A stretch of DNA of 64,000 bases from Streptomyces vilmorinianum (GTDB lineage: Bacteria; Actinomycetota; Actinomycetes; Streptomycetales; Streptomycetaceae): the NCBI RefSeq assembly GCF_005517195.1, contig NZ_CP040244.1, forward strand, positions 2,560,001 to 2,624,000. The letters are read 5' to 3'. The notes under the pieces were generated by a model. The model saw only the letters and a program-made list of their open reading frames with translations, did no database searches and had not been told where the DNA came from. Positions within the stretch are counted from its first letter, which is position 1, and each line of letters opens with the position of its first letter. Both the position numbers and the translations under genes were made by a program. Positions 52,003-60,163 of this stretch are shown here, one piece after another.

Positions 52003-52809
52003 TCACCCCTCCGGGAACGCCAGGGCGAGAGCGCGCAGCCGCTTCGGGTCCGTCGTGATGTCGAGGGCGACGATCCGGTCGTGGCGGATGGTGAACACCA
52101 CCGCCGAGACCGGCCGACCTCCGGCGAAGGCCACGGCCCCGATCGCCCCGTCCACCAGTGCGGGCCGCGCCACCGGCGCCGTCCGCGAGAACGCCGCCGC
52201 GCCCTCGGCCACCGCGCCCGCCCCGCGGACCGGACCGCGCTCGGAGTAGGCCACGACCTCCGGGTCCAGGACGGCGGCCAGGGCGTGGGCGTCGCCCGTG
52301 CGGGCGGCGGCGAGGAACGTCTCCACGACCGCCCGCTGACGCCACGGGTCGTCCGCGGCCCCCGCCGCCCCGCCGCCCCGCACGCGCCGCCGGGCCCGGC
52401 GGGCGAGGTCCGCCGCCTCCTCCGTCGTACGGCAGGTGAGCCGGGCGACCTCGGGCAGGGGCAGGGCGAACAGGTCGTGCAGCACATAGGCGAGCCGCTC
52501 GTCGGGGCGGAGGGACTCCAGGACGGCGAACAACGCGAGCGACACGGAGTCCACGGCTCCGCCCGAAGCCCCCGCATATCCGCTCGCCGCCCCCGACCCC
52601 GCCCCCGACCCCGCCCTCGCTCGGAGTCTCTCCACGCACACGCGCCCGACCACCACCGACAGCCAGGCCTCGATCCCCCCGAGCCGGCCCCGCGCCTCAA
52701 CCAGCGCCTCCTCGGCCTCCGCCGACGAGCCGAGCATCCGACGGGCGACGGCCAGCAGCCGCTCGTGGTAGACGTCGAACTGCCGGGCCGGAAAAGCGTG
52801 CTCGTGCAT
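52003..52809 (-). CDS. ECF41-type sigma factor with SnoaL-like C-terminus
   Basis: A 268-residue sigma-70-family protein. A shortened region 2 (FDVYHERLLAVARRMLGSSA), region 4 (RPDERLAYVLHDLFALPLPE) and a C-terminal NTF2/SnoaL-like domain (WRQRAVVETFLAAARTGDAH) give the ECF41/SigJ layout. Region 2 looks eroded: EAEEALVEARGRLGGIEAWL replaces the usual DxEDxVQE helix. The linker between regions 2 and 4 is a low-complexity RAGSGAGSGAASGYAGASGG tract. Activity of the sigma core is therefore uncertain. Confidence 0.83.
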   Translation of the reverse strand: MHEHAFPARQFDVYHERLLAVARRMLGSSAEAEEALVEARGRLGGIEAWLSVVVGRVCVERLRARAGSGAGSGAASGYAGASGGAVDSVSLALFAVLESLRPDERLAYVLHDLFALPLPEVARLTCRTTEEAADLARRARRRVRGGGAAGAADDPWRQRAVVETFLAAARTGDAHALAAVLDPEVVAYSERGPVRGAGAVAEGAAAFSRTAPVARPALVDGAIGAVAFAGGRPVSAVVFTIRHDRIVALDITTDPKRLRALALAFPEG

Positions 52810-52903
52810 GGCCTCATCACTCCTCGCCGTATGGGTCGTATGCGTCGAAGCGATGACGCGCCCGGCGGCGGCGATGTGACAGAGGCGCGGGGTGCCAGGG
52901 CCG

Positions 52904-53596
52904 TCACCCGGAGGCGTTCCACCCCGGGATCGTCGGCAGCACCTTCTCGGCGACGCGGAGCAGCACCGCGTCGTCCGGCACCGCGCCGTCCGCGCGCCAC
53001 AGGACGACCTCGAAGGAGCCGCCGCTGTCCTTCGCGTCCCGGGCCACGCTGAGGGCGCAGACCGGAACGCCGGGGCCGCTGGTGGCGTCGCTCCCGTCGA
53101 GGCGGAAGCTGATGCTGAGGGTGCGGTCCCAGTACAGGACCGCCGGTCTGCCCAGCACCGTCCGCTGCCGCGCGCCGTCCCCCAGATAGGCGGCGGACCC
53201 GGCCACCGGAAGACGGTCGTAGGTGGCCTTCAGCGTCACGGTGTAGGTCTCGAACTCGACCTCGGCCGACGGAGTGACGATCTCCTTGCCGCCGACAGGC
53301 CTGAAGGTGCCGGCGCCGCCCCCGGCGGTCTTCGCGATCTCGCCCGGCGTGCCGAGCAGCGCAGCGAGATCGGGCCGGTGCAGCGCCTCGCAGAGCTGCG
53401 CCCCCGAGACGCGCCCGGCCGCCTTCTCGGCTTCCGCGCCCGAGCACGTGGCAGGCCGCGGGGTGGCACTGCCCGAGGACGCCGTCTCCCCGAGCGTCCA
53501 CAGACCGACACCGAGTACCGCTGTCAGCACCACGGCCGCGACGGCCTGCCCCCACGCGCCCGCGCCTCTTGGCAGCGTGTCGATGTCGTCGGCCAT
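52904..53596 (-). CDS. DUF6215-like single-pass membrane protein
   Basis: A 230-residue protein with a membrane helix at about residues 14-38 (GQAVAAVVLTAVLGVGLWTL) and an exported domain carrying three Cys (PATCSGAEAEK, AQLCEALHRP, VPVCALSVA). I relate it to DUF6215, a Streptomyces family frequently seen beside WXG100/T7SS genes, from memory. Here it lies just before two decayed genes of that kind. ATG 53596. Confidence 0.72.
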   Translation of the reverse strand: MADDIDTLPRGAGAWGQAVAAVVLTAVLGVGLWTLGETASSGSATPRPATCSGAEAEKAAGRVSGAQLCEALHRPDLAALLGTPGEIAKTAGGGAGTFRPVGGKEIVTPSAEVEFETYTVTLKATYDRLPVAGSAAYLGDGARQRTVLGRPAVLYWDRTLSISFRLDGSDATSGPGVPVCALSVARDAKDSGGSFEVVLWRADGAVPDDAVLLRVAEKVLPTIPGWNASG

Positions 53597-53830
53597 GTCC
53601 CCCGCCTGCTGTGATCTCCCGATACGTGCCCGGGGACCGTAACCCGTGATCATCGGCCGGACAAGGAGACAGGGGTGGGCCGCTGTCGCGGACTCGTGAC
53701 GGACAAGAATATCCAACTCATTCATGTACACCCAGAATTGTCGCCTTCGGCGGGAAAAGAGATCGCCAATAGAGTGGGCCGGTCTCAAGGCGGAGGCCGC
53801 TGCCCGTATGCGGCTGAACGGTGCGCGGCG

Positions 53831-54145
53831 ATGGATCCGCACCCGACATCGTCCGACGGGGACCTCGTCATCTACGACGACGAGCTGGGCAGGATCGGCC
53901 ACCTCGCCTACCGGCTGCACAACAACCTGAAGGCCGACGGCAAGCACGCCGAGACCACGACCAAGGCCGCCGGCACGAGTGGGCAAGGCGCTGACCGCCG
54001 CATCGAAGGCCTGGGAGAAGCAGGTCGGAAGGATGACGCGTGGGTCGCCACCCAGGTCAGCGCGTCCAAGATTTCCGATTACTACGCCGTCCCCGATGAG
54101 GACGCGAAACCTCCGGTGCCGAAGGCGCAGGGCCCGATCATCTGA
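53831..54145 (+). pseudogene. Decayed WXG100/T7SS-type gene 1 (two compensating deletions)
   Basis: The 104-codon frame starts like a known Streptomyces T7SS-locus protein: DLVIYDDELGRIGHLAYRLH and DGKHAETTTKAAGTS. After that its reading frame is wrong for 54 bases. In the next frame the same bases read GKALTAASKAWEKQVGRM, the expected W-containing helix. The original frame resumes at DDAWVATQVSASKISDYY. This is best explained by two deletions that cancel in frame but remove part of the second helix. The fold is therefore broken although no stop was created. The family expectation is from memory. Confidence 0.7.
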
Positions 54146-54196
54146 TCTGTCCTCGTGCGCGCATCCACCCCCATCCTCACCTGGGCGAGGTGCACA

Positions 54197-54621
54197 GTGC
54201 TGGTGTTCCAACAGCGTCTCAATCTCAAGACGAAGCCGCTTGACTCGGCGATCGACGACTGGGTCACCATGATCAAGAAGCTCATGGAACTCGCCAAGGA
54301 CGCCGAGGACATGGGCGCGTATGCGAGGGGGCGGCCTGGAAGGGTGAGAATGCCAACGTCACGAAGCCGTTCGTCACAAGGACGGCGGCGGAGGTCCAGG
54401 ACGCGGTGATGCAGGCCGAGAGCGTCATCAATCTGCTCAAGGACGCCTACCGCGAGCTGACGAAGGCCAAGTCCGAACTCGAGGCGATTTACGAGAATCC
54501 GCCCCACGGCCTCGGAGTCGCCCCGGACGGGGTCATCACGCACCCGGAGGGCTCCAACGCCGCCCAGGGGGATGTCGACGTGCTTGTCAGGCGCTCTGTG
54601 CCTGGGGGCTGGCGGACCTAG
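54197..54621 (+). pseudogene. Decayed WXG100/T7SS-type gene 2 (frameshift)
   Basis: Starting at GTG 54197, the frame reads VFQQRLNLKTKPLDSAIDDW and LMELAKDAEDMG, then a frameshift near 54320-54345. The proper continuation AAWKGENANVTKPFVTRTAA and SVINLLKDAYRELTKAKSEL is in another frame and ends at 54621. This matches the large partner gene that follows the small one in Streptomyces T7SS effector loci, normally an N-terminal WXG-like helical domain followed by a long variable toxin part. Here the part after YENPPHGLGVAPDG is cut short (GGWRT then stop). Confidence 0.72.
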
Positions 54622-54866
54622 GTGGCGGGCTCTGTCTGCAAGGTCCGTACCGACCCGAAGTGGGCGACCGCGCTGGTGCGGGCTCTGTTGGTCCTGACGA
54701 ACCTCGAAGTCTCCCGGTGGCCGACGATCTTCGCCGAAGCGTGGCGGGCGCCGATGGTACCGGGCCTCCGTCCGCCGCCGGAGGGCGTTCCCCGGACGCC
54801 ATCCTGGACGTGAGCCCCGGGATCACCTGGCGTTACCTCTGCTCTCTATCCGCAACGGCTCACGGC

Positions 54867-54889
54867 GTGGTAGGTTATAGGTCTACCAC
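54867..54889. promoter_or_regulatory. Palindromic operator before the SnoaL-TetR pair
   Basis: GTGGTAG (54867-54873) and CTACCAC (54883-54889) form perfect 7-base arms nine bases apart, in an AT-richer stretch 17 bases before the SnoaL-like start. Size and placement fit autoregulation by the TetR protein encoded next. Confidence 0.75.
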
Positions 54890-54905
54890 TAACGTAGGAG
54901 TGAAA

Positions 54906-55379
54906 GTGACAGTCAAGGAAGACACCGCCGCCCGCCGCGCCGCTGCCCAGCACGCCCTGGCCGAGCACCTGCGCCTCACTGCCGCAGGACGCACCGACGA
55001 GTGGGTGGAGCTGTTCGCCCCGGACGCGGTGCTCGAGTTCCCGTACGCGCCGGCCGGCGTGCCCAAGCGAGTGGTGGGGCGTGACGCACTGGTCGCGCAC
55101 ATGACGCACTTCCCCGAGAACTTCGACGTGGAATTCGTCGACCTGGTGTTCCACGACACGGTCGACCCGAGCCTCGTGATCGCCGAATTCCGCTCGAAGG
55201 GCACTGCGGTGCCGACCGGCAAGCCGTACGAGCAGACCTGCATCTCCGTCGTCCGGACCGACGAGAACGCGCGCATCACCCACTACCTGGACTACTGGAA
55301 CCCGCTGGTGGCGATCGAGGCACTCACCCCCGAGGACGTGCCGTCCGACGCCGACCGTGGCGTGACTTTTGGAGGCTGA
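54906..55379 (+). CDS. SnoaL-like (NTF2 fold) protein
   Basis: A 157-residue protein of the SnoaL/ketosteroid-isomerase-like family (HALAEHLRLTAAGRTDEWVE, LFAPDAVLEFPYAPAGVPKR, ARITHYLDYWNPLVAIEAL). Members are small isomerases, cyclases, hydrolases or binding proteins; no catalytic assignment is possible. GTG 54906 has GGAG five bases before. It lies between a palindromic operator and a tetR gene 25 bases downstream, so it is the likely target of that regulator. Confidence 0.85.
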   Translation: MTVKEDTAARRAAAQHALAEHLRLTAAGRTDEWVELFAPDAVLEFPYAPAGVPKRVVGRDALVAHMTHFPENFDVEFVDLVFHDTVDPSLVIAEFRSKGTAVPTGKPYEQTCISVVRTDENARITHYLDYWNPLVAIEALTPEDVPSDADRGVTFGG

Positions 55380-55404
55380 GGGCAGACATGTTTGACTGAT
55401 ACCC

Positions 55405-55953
55405 ATGCCTGCCCCCGGTACCAGCACGAAGAGCGACGAACGACGTCGAACCATCGTGGCCGCCGCGATCGGTTGCTTCGCGCAAAAGGGCTTCTACGGG
55501 ACGACGACGCATGAGATCGCAGACTGGGTCGGCATCTCTCAGCCGTATCTCTATCGCCTGTACCCGAACAAGGAAGCCCTGTTCGCGGCAGTGGTCGACC
55601 ACGTATCCGTCGTCATGACCGAAACGCTGGTCGCCCACTCGCCCGCGCCGGGTGGCGCCGCGCCGGCGCCCGAGGCCGCGTTGGACGCGGCCCGCGGCGC
55701 CTACGCCGCGCTCGTCGCGGACCCGAACATCCTGCGTTTCCTCATGCACGCGAACTGCGCCGCCGGCGAGCCGCTGGTGGCGGACGCGGTGCGCCGCTGC
55801 TACGCCAAGCAGGTCGAGACCGTGCGGCAGCTGCTGGGCGACGACGAAGCCGTGCGGCGCTGGTTCGGTGCCGGGATGCTCGACAACGTGGCCGTCGTGC
55901 TGGGCCTGGCCGACATCGACGAGCCGTGGGCGCACGTCCTCACCGCTCGATGA
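55405..55953 (+). CDS. TetR-family transcriptional regulator
   Basis: A 182-residue TetR protein. HTH at about residues 11-57 (RRTIVAAAIGCFAQKGFYGT, THEIADWVGISQPYLYRLYP), then a variable ligand domain. It is slightly short, but its end looks natural. Probably represses its own operon with the SnoaL-like gene through the upstream palindrome. Confidence 0.9.
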   Translation: MPAPGTSTKSDERRRTIVAAAIGCFAQKGFYGTTTHEIADWVGISQPYLYRLYPNKEALFAAVVDHVSVVMTETLVAHSPAPGGAAPAPEAALDAARGAYAALVADPNILRFLMHANCAAGEPLVADAVRRCYAKQVETVRQLLGDDEAVRRWFGAGMLDNVAVVLGLADIDEPWAHVLTAR

Positions 55954-56146
55954 CCCGACACCGGCAGTTCGGCGACGACGGCCCCGAGCCTTCCTCGTAG
56001 GCCGGCTCGGCCAGCCGGTTCAGGACCCGTCCGGCGATCACGAGCGTCTCTCGCTCTGCCTGGACCTCCTGCAGCTGCATGGCCAACTCCGGAGCGAGCG
56101 TGTCCAGTTCACTCCGGCGAGCCGTGATCCGCTCCAGCTCCCGCAT
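55940..56146 (-). pseudogene. Coiled-coil N-terminal fragment of a conserved Streptomyces hypothetical
   Basis: The minus-strand frame encodes RELERITARRSELDTLAPEL and QLQEVQAERETLVIAGRVLN, a coiled coil. From memory it matches the start of a longer protein (about 150 residues) often found beside transposases; here only about 68 residues remain, and the rest runs into the 3' end of tetR. An ATG at 56146 would begin it; the frame extends to 56209. Truncated and probably not functional. Confidence 0.5.
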
Positions 56147-56321
56147 CCCCACGCCGCCCTCCCGGCGGTACCTGCCCGGTGACGGATCGTAGAAGCGGTA
56201 CCGCGGCAAGCGCGGCAGAACCTGAGGACGCCCCCGAACGCCGTGTCAGGCGATCTTCGCCGTGGACACTGGCCGACGACCAGCGCGAGTAGCTCTTCCG
56301 GCCCTCACACCAGAGCCGTGA

Positions 56322-56693
56322 CCAGCAACTTCACGATGCACACCACTCATTGCCGAGTTCCTCAGTTACCGCTCCTGGATAGGCGGCGGTGAGGCGCTCC
56401 TGCGCGGAGACCTCAACGGCGCGGTGCAGGGCTTCATCGGCGGCACGCCCTCCTACGCCGCCGGCGAGGCCGGCAAGCGCCTGGAGAAGGGTTCGATCCT
56501 GAGCGACGTGAGCGGGAAGCGCCATCGCCCCACGTTCATCAATACGATCGGCAAGTTCGGGGGAAAGATATTCGGCGCGCCGGTCGCCGTGGTGGCGACG
56601 GGAATCGACTTCTACTACACCCCGTCGAAGAAGGGGCCGGGCGAGACCTATGTGGACGCCCCGGCGGAACTGGGAAAGGTGAGGTACCGGTGA
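56322..56693 (+). pseudogene. C-terminal fragment of a probable T7SS effector
   Basis: An open frame without a credible start encodes IAEFLSYRSWIGGGEALLRG, DLNGAVQGFIGGTPSYAAG and SVSGKRHRPTFINTIGK-like residues, then FGAPVAVVATGIDFYYTPSK and a natural end at VRYR. A GTG at 56424 could start a shorter peptide. Helix-breaking Gly-rich segments and a hydrophobic APVAVVATGIDFYY stretch suggest the C-terminal end of a large secreted or membrane-active protein whose N-terminal part is lost. Together with the two decayed WXG100-type genes it probably was one effector locus. I cannot name its activity. Confidence 0.55.
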
Positions 56694-56917
56694 AGCGCTC
56701 CGCAGGCCCGAACCTGTGGCACTGGCTGCGCCCCCGGAGTTCGCGGACGTTCGTCCTCGGCCTCTGCCTGGCCGTCGGCGGCCTCGCCGGCGGGGTGCGC
56801 TCGGCGGTGGACGGCAAGGGGATCTGGACGGCCCTCGGTATCTTCATCTTCGGTGTGGGGGTTGTCGGGGTCACTCTCGCCGTTGCGTGGATCGTGACGT
56901 ACGCGCGGGAGCGCTGA
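56690..56917 (+). CDS. Small two-helix membrane protein coupled to the effector fragment
   Basis: A 75-residue protein with two hydrophobic segments, about residues 21-36 (FVLGLCLAVGGLAGGV) and 46-68 (ALGIFIFGVGVVGVTLAVAW). The GTG overlaps the stop of the preceding fragment (GTGA), so the two were translated together. In effector loci a small membrane protein in this position is often an immunity or accessory protein; that role is inference. It appears intact. Confidence 0.65.
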   Translation: MKRSAGPNLWHWLRPRSSRTFVLGLCLAVGGLAGGVRSAVDGKGIWTALGIFIFGVGVVGVTLAVAWIVTYARER

Positions 56918-56977
56918 GCAGAAGGCTCGGGCGCGGTAATCAGGTTCGCGAGCGTCGTCGTTCCGTGATGCTCGCCC

Positions 56978-57238
56978 TGGCGGGACCTGCCGGACGAGCT
57001 GGGCTCGTTCCAGACCGCTCACAAACGGCTGCTCAGGCGGGCCGTGGACGGCACCTGGGAACGAATCCTCACCGCGCTCCTGGCAGCGGCCGACGGTGCG
57101 GACGACATCGGTTGGACGGTATCGGTGGACTCCACCGTCTGCCGGGCCCACCACCACGCCGCCGGAGCCAGGAAAAGGGGGCTCCCGATCGGGCCGAACC
57201 CGAGGACCACGCGCTCGGCCGCTCCCGCGGCGGTCTGA
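56978..57238 (+). pseudogene. IS5-family transposase fragment (frameshifted)
   Basis: Reads WRDLPDELGSFQTAHKRLLR then GWTVSVDSTVCRAHHHAAGA with the first catalytic Asp of the DDE triad. The N-terminus is missing. At about 57195 the frame breaks; the expected DDHALGRSRGGLSTKVHLA is in the next frame. The element then abuts the end of an oppositely oriented IS481 remnant at about 57240-57265. Confidence 0.85.
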
Positions 57239-57244
57239 GCACGA

Positions 57245-57839
57245 AGGTCCACCTCGCCAGCGACGATCTCGTGGATCTCGCTGTAGGCGAGGCGGGAGTG
57301 GTCGTCGACGGCGGTGTGCAGGTAGCTGTAGCCGGCGTTCCTGCGGGTCTTGCGGCCCGCTTGCCGGCCCAGGGCCTTGTGCCCGCCGCCGTCGGGGATG
57401 TTGCCAGCTTCTTGATGTCGACGTGCACGAGCTCGCCGGGTTTCTCGCGTTCGTAGCGGCGTATGACGTGCCCGGTCGCGCGGTCGAGGTGGGTCAGGCG
57501 GGCCAGCCGGTAGCGGGTCAGGACGCGGTGGACGGTCGAGGGGACCAGGCCGAGCAGGTGGGCGATACGGGCCGGTCCCCAGCGGCGCGGGAGGCGGACC
57601 TTGATGATCCGGCGTTCGGTCCGGGTCGGTGTCCGGCGCGGCGTGTGATGGGGACGGCTGGAGCGGTCACCCATGCCCGCTTCACCCAGGGCGCGGTAGC
57701 GGTCGGCCCATCGCTGGGCGGTGGTCGGTGAGACCTGGAAGCGTTCGGCGGCCCGGCGCAGGGGCCAGCCGTCCTCGACCACACAGCGGGCCAGATGCAG
57801 TCGGCCGGTCTCGGTCAGGGGTGCATCACGGTGGGGCAC
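57245..57839 (-). pseudogene. IS481-family transposase fragment (frameshift, 3' truncation)
   Basis: From GTG 57839 (minus) the frame reads PHRDAPLTETGRLHLARCVV, then an HTH region AERFQVSPTTAQRWADRYRA and the DDE entry ELVHVDIKKL with the first Asp. A single-base loss at about 57410 shifts the frame: the true continuation GNIPDGGGHKALGRQAGRKT and YLHTAVDDHSRLAYSEIHE is found in the next frame. The C-terminal half of the enzyme is gone where the IS5 fragment begins. Confidence 0.87.
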
Positions 57840-58029
57840 GAGGGCCTTTCGGCCAGGTGTAGACGTCGCAATCCATTCGTCGACCCTTGACGGCCTCGGT
57901 CTCCTGTCCCAGACCCGGGTGCACAGCAGGCGTCTCAGCTCTCGGCGGGGGCGGCGGACGGGTCTGCTTGCCGGGAATCGGATCGCCATCAACGGGGTTG
58001 GTGGGGGACGAGCCGTTACTGGAGGGGTC

Positions 58030-59040
58030 ATGCGAGCGATTCAGGTGTACGAAGTGGGCGGTCCCGAGGTGCTGCAGGAGGCCGAGGTGGACCAGCCGCG
58101 GCCGGGTCCGGGCGAGGCGGTCGTGGAGGTCGCCGCATCCGGGGTCAACTTCCTCGACGTCTACCACCGCGAAGGCCGGTACAGTCTCCCGCTGCCCTTC
58201 ACCCCGGGCGCTGAGGGCGCCGGCACGGTCGTCGAAGTTGGACCCGGCGTCGCTGACGTCGCAGTCGGGGACCGGGTCGGTTGGGTGGAGATTCCCGGCA
58301 CGTATGCCGAGCGGGCCGTCGTGGACTCCTCCCGGCTGGTGCCGCTGCCCGACGATATCGGCTTCGAGACCGCCGCCGCCGTGCTCCTCCAAGGCATGAC
58401 CGCGCACTATCTCGTCAAGGACGCCTACCCGGTTCAGGGGGGCGACACGGTGCTTGTGCATGCGGCTGCTGGTGGCATGGGGCTGCTTTTGACCCAGCTC
58501 ATCACCCATCTCGGCGGCAGGGTGATCGGCACGACGTCGACCACGGCGAAGGCCGAGCTGGCGAAGCGTGCCGGGGCCGCTGAGGTGATCCTTTCCTCCG
58601 CGGTCGACGATCTCGCAGCCGAGGTGAGGCGGCTCAACGGCGGTCAGGGACTGCCGGTTGTCTTCGACGGCGTCGGCGCGCACACCTTCGATGCGAGCCT
58701 CGCCAGCCTGCGAGCCCGCGGCCATCTCGTGCTCTTCGGCGCGGCAAGTGGCGCCGTGCCTCCGTTTGATCCGATTCGGCTCGCCCACGGCGGTTCGCTG
58801 ACCCTGATCCGGCCCAGCCTCGGGGACTTCATCGCCGATCGGTCCGAACTGCTCCGACGGGCCGCCGATGTGTTCGAGTGGGTGCGCTCCAACGCGCTTG
58901 AGGTCACCGTAACGGGCCGCTACGCATTGCCCGAGGCCGCCCAGGCCCACAGCGATCTGGAGGCTCGGCGTACCACCGGCAAGCTGCTCGTCATACCCGA
59001 TGCGGCCGCTATGGGACGCCGCGAGGAGACGCAGAGCTGA
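58030..59040 (+). CDS. Zinc-independent quinone oxidoreductase (MDR family)
   Basis: A 336-residue NADPH:quinone reductase of the zeta-crystallin type. GroES-like N-terminus (GPEVLQEAEVDQPRPGPGEA, ASGVNFLDVYHREGRY), NADPH-binding region DTVLVHAAAGGMGLLLTQL and VFDGVGAHTFDASLASL. No structural-zinc Cys cluster is present, as expected for the group. ATG 58030 has GGAGGGG five bases before. Intact, though surrounded by transposase remnants; the frame extends upstream through the IS481 remnant only. Confidence 0.92.
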   Translation: MRAIQVYEVGGPEVLQEAEVDQPRPGPGEAVVEVAASGVNFLDVYHREGRYSLPLPFTPGAEGAGTVVEVGPGVADVAVGDRVGWVEIPGTYAERAVVDSSRLVPLPDDIGFETAAAVLLQGMTAHYLVKDAYPVQGGDTVLVHAAAGGMGLLLTQLITHLGGRVIGTTSTTAKAELAKRAGAAEVILSSAVDDLAAEVRRLNGGQGLPVVFDGVGAHTFDASLASLRARGHLVLFGAASGAVPPFDPIRLAHGGSLTLIRPSLGDFIADRSELLRRAADVFEWVRSNALEVTVTGRYALPEAAQAHSDLEARRTTGKLLVIPDAAAMGRREETQS

Positions 59041-59460
59041 TCGCGGGTGACGAGGTCGGGGATCTTGGAGACTGAGATGTCGAGGGCATGGCCGACCGTC
59101 ATCGCCAAGATCCCCGACAGCGTCAGGCACTCAGCAGGCCAAGATCAAGTTCTGGCGGGTTTCTGGCGTATCCGGGTCACACCCCTTCAAGATCCCTCAG
59201 CCGAGACCTGGCTCACCCGTCCACAACCTCCCGGGACAGAACATCTGGGCGACGTTCACTCGGCGGCCCCTTGCCGGTGACCACCGCGCACCGCCACTCG
59301 CCGTCTACCGCCAGGAAGTCGACATCTGTGACTGAGCTCTTTCAGAGTGGCCACTGATCGAGTGACCCGCACCGGATCGGGATGAGGACCGCAACGTACA
59401 AGGCTCCCGCACCGTTGAGAGAGGTGTTGGAAGTCTCAACCCATCGGCACCTGAGCCCTG
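59041..59460. other. Intergenic stretch with a long inverted repeat
   Basis: No supported gene. GTCGGGGATCTTGG (59055-59068) and CCAAGATCCCCGAC (59105-59118) are perfect 14-base arms 36 bases apart, just after the oxidoreductase. They could serve as its terminator or be a mobile-element end. The rest shows lower GC and no coding pattern. Confidence 0.6.
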
Positions 59461-60163
59461 TTGGTTCCCCAACCTGCCGCACTTGACCTGCCTCATGCTC
59501 TGGTCGAGTGGGTATCGATGCTCATCGTCACCCGTGAGGAAGGCCGACGCTGCAAGCTGCCGCCCCACCAGCGTGCAGTCGTGGGCCTGGTCTACCTTCG
59601 CCGGCACGACACGCTCGCGCGTCGCCGCCGGCTTCGGTATATCCGTCGGCACCGCCCACGCCTACGTCAAAGCCGTCGTCCAGCACCTGTCCGGCCGGGC
59701 ACCCGGCCTTCTGCGTGTCCTGCGCGAGACAGATCCTGATGACGTCCTGCTCGACGGGACGCTCGCCGAGTGCGACCGCGTCGGCGACAGCCGGGCCGAC
59801 TTCTCCCAGAAGCACCGCCGTCACGGCGTGAACGTACAGGTCGTAGCCGACCCCTCGGGCAAGCTGCTGTGGATCTCGCCCGCGCTGCCCGGCCGTACCC
59901 ATGACCTGACCGCGGCCCGCACCCATCGCATCATCCGGATCTGCGAACGCCAGGGCGTTCCGATCCTCGCCGACCGCGCCTACATCGGCGCCGGCCCCTG
60001 GGTGACCACACCCATCAGACGGCTCCCGAACCGGGACCTCACCACGACCCAGCGGACGGTCGACCGGGCCCTGTCAGCGGCACGAGCACCGGTCGAACGC
60101 GGCATCGCGCGACTCAAGTCCTGGCGGATCCTCCGCAAAGCCAGGTGGGGCGCCGCCTCATGA
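59461..60163 (+). pseudogene. IS5-type (DDE_4) transposase, frameshifted and truncated
   Basis: The first part in one frame reads [20 protein letters not shown] and [19 protein letters not shown]. At about 59615 the frame shifts to [40 protein letters not shown] (first catalytic Asp), PGRTHDLTAARTHRIIRICE, and ARAPVERGIARLKSWRILRK. Family members normally continue for another about 20-30 residues after this; here the protein ends GAAS. Its end overlaps the SUKH gene end by 6 bases, so the element was cut there. Confidence 0.87.

Noticed and set aside
52892..53614. Plus-strand 240-codon frame opposite the DUF6215-like gene
   Set aside because: Arg/Gly-rich shadow frame without a signal or domain; the minus-strand product has a clear membrane helix and ordered domain.
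53675..53830. Upstream start at 53675 for the first WXG100-type remnant
   Set aside because: The extra 52 residues (starting RCRGLVTDKNIQLIHVH) lack codon bias and family resemblance; the recognisable part begins at ATG 53831.
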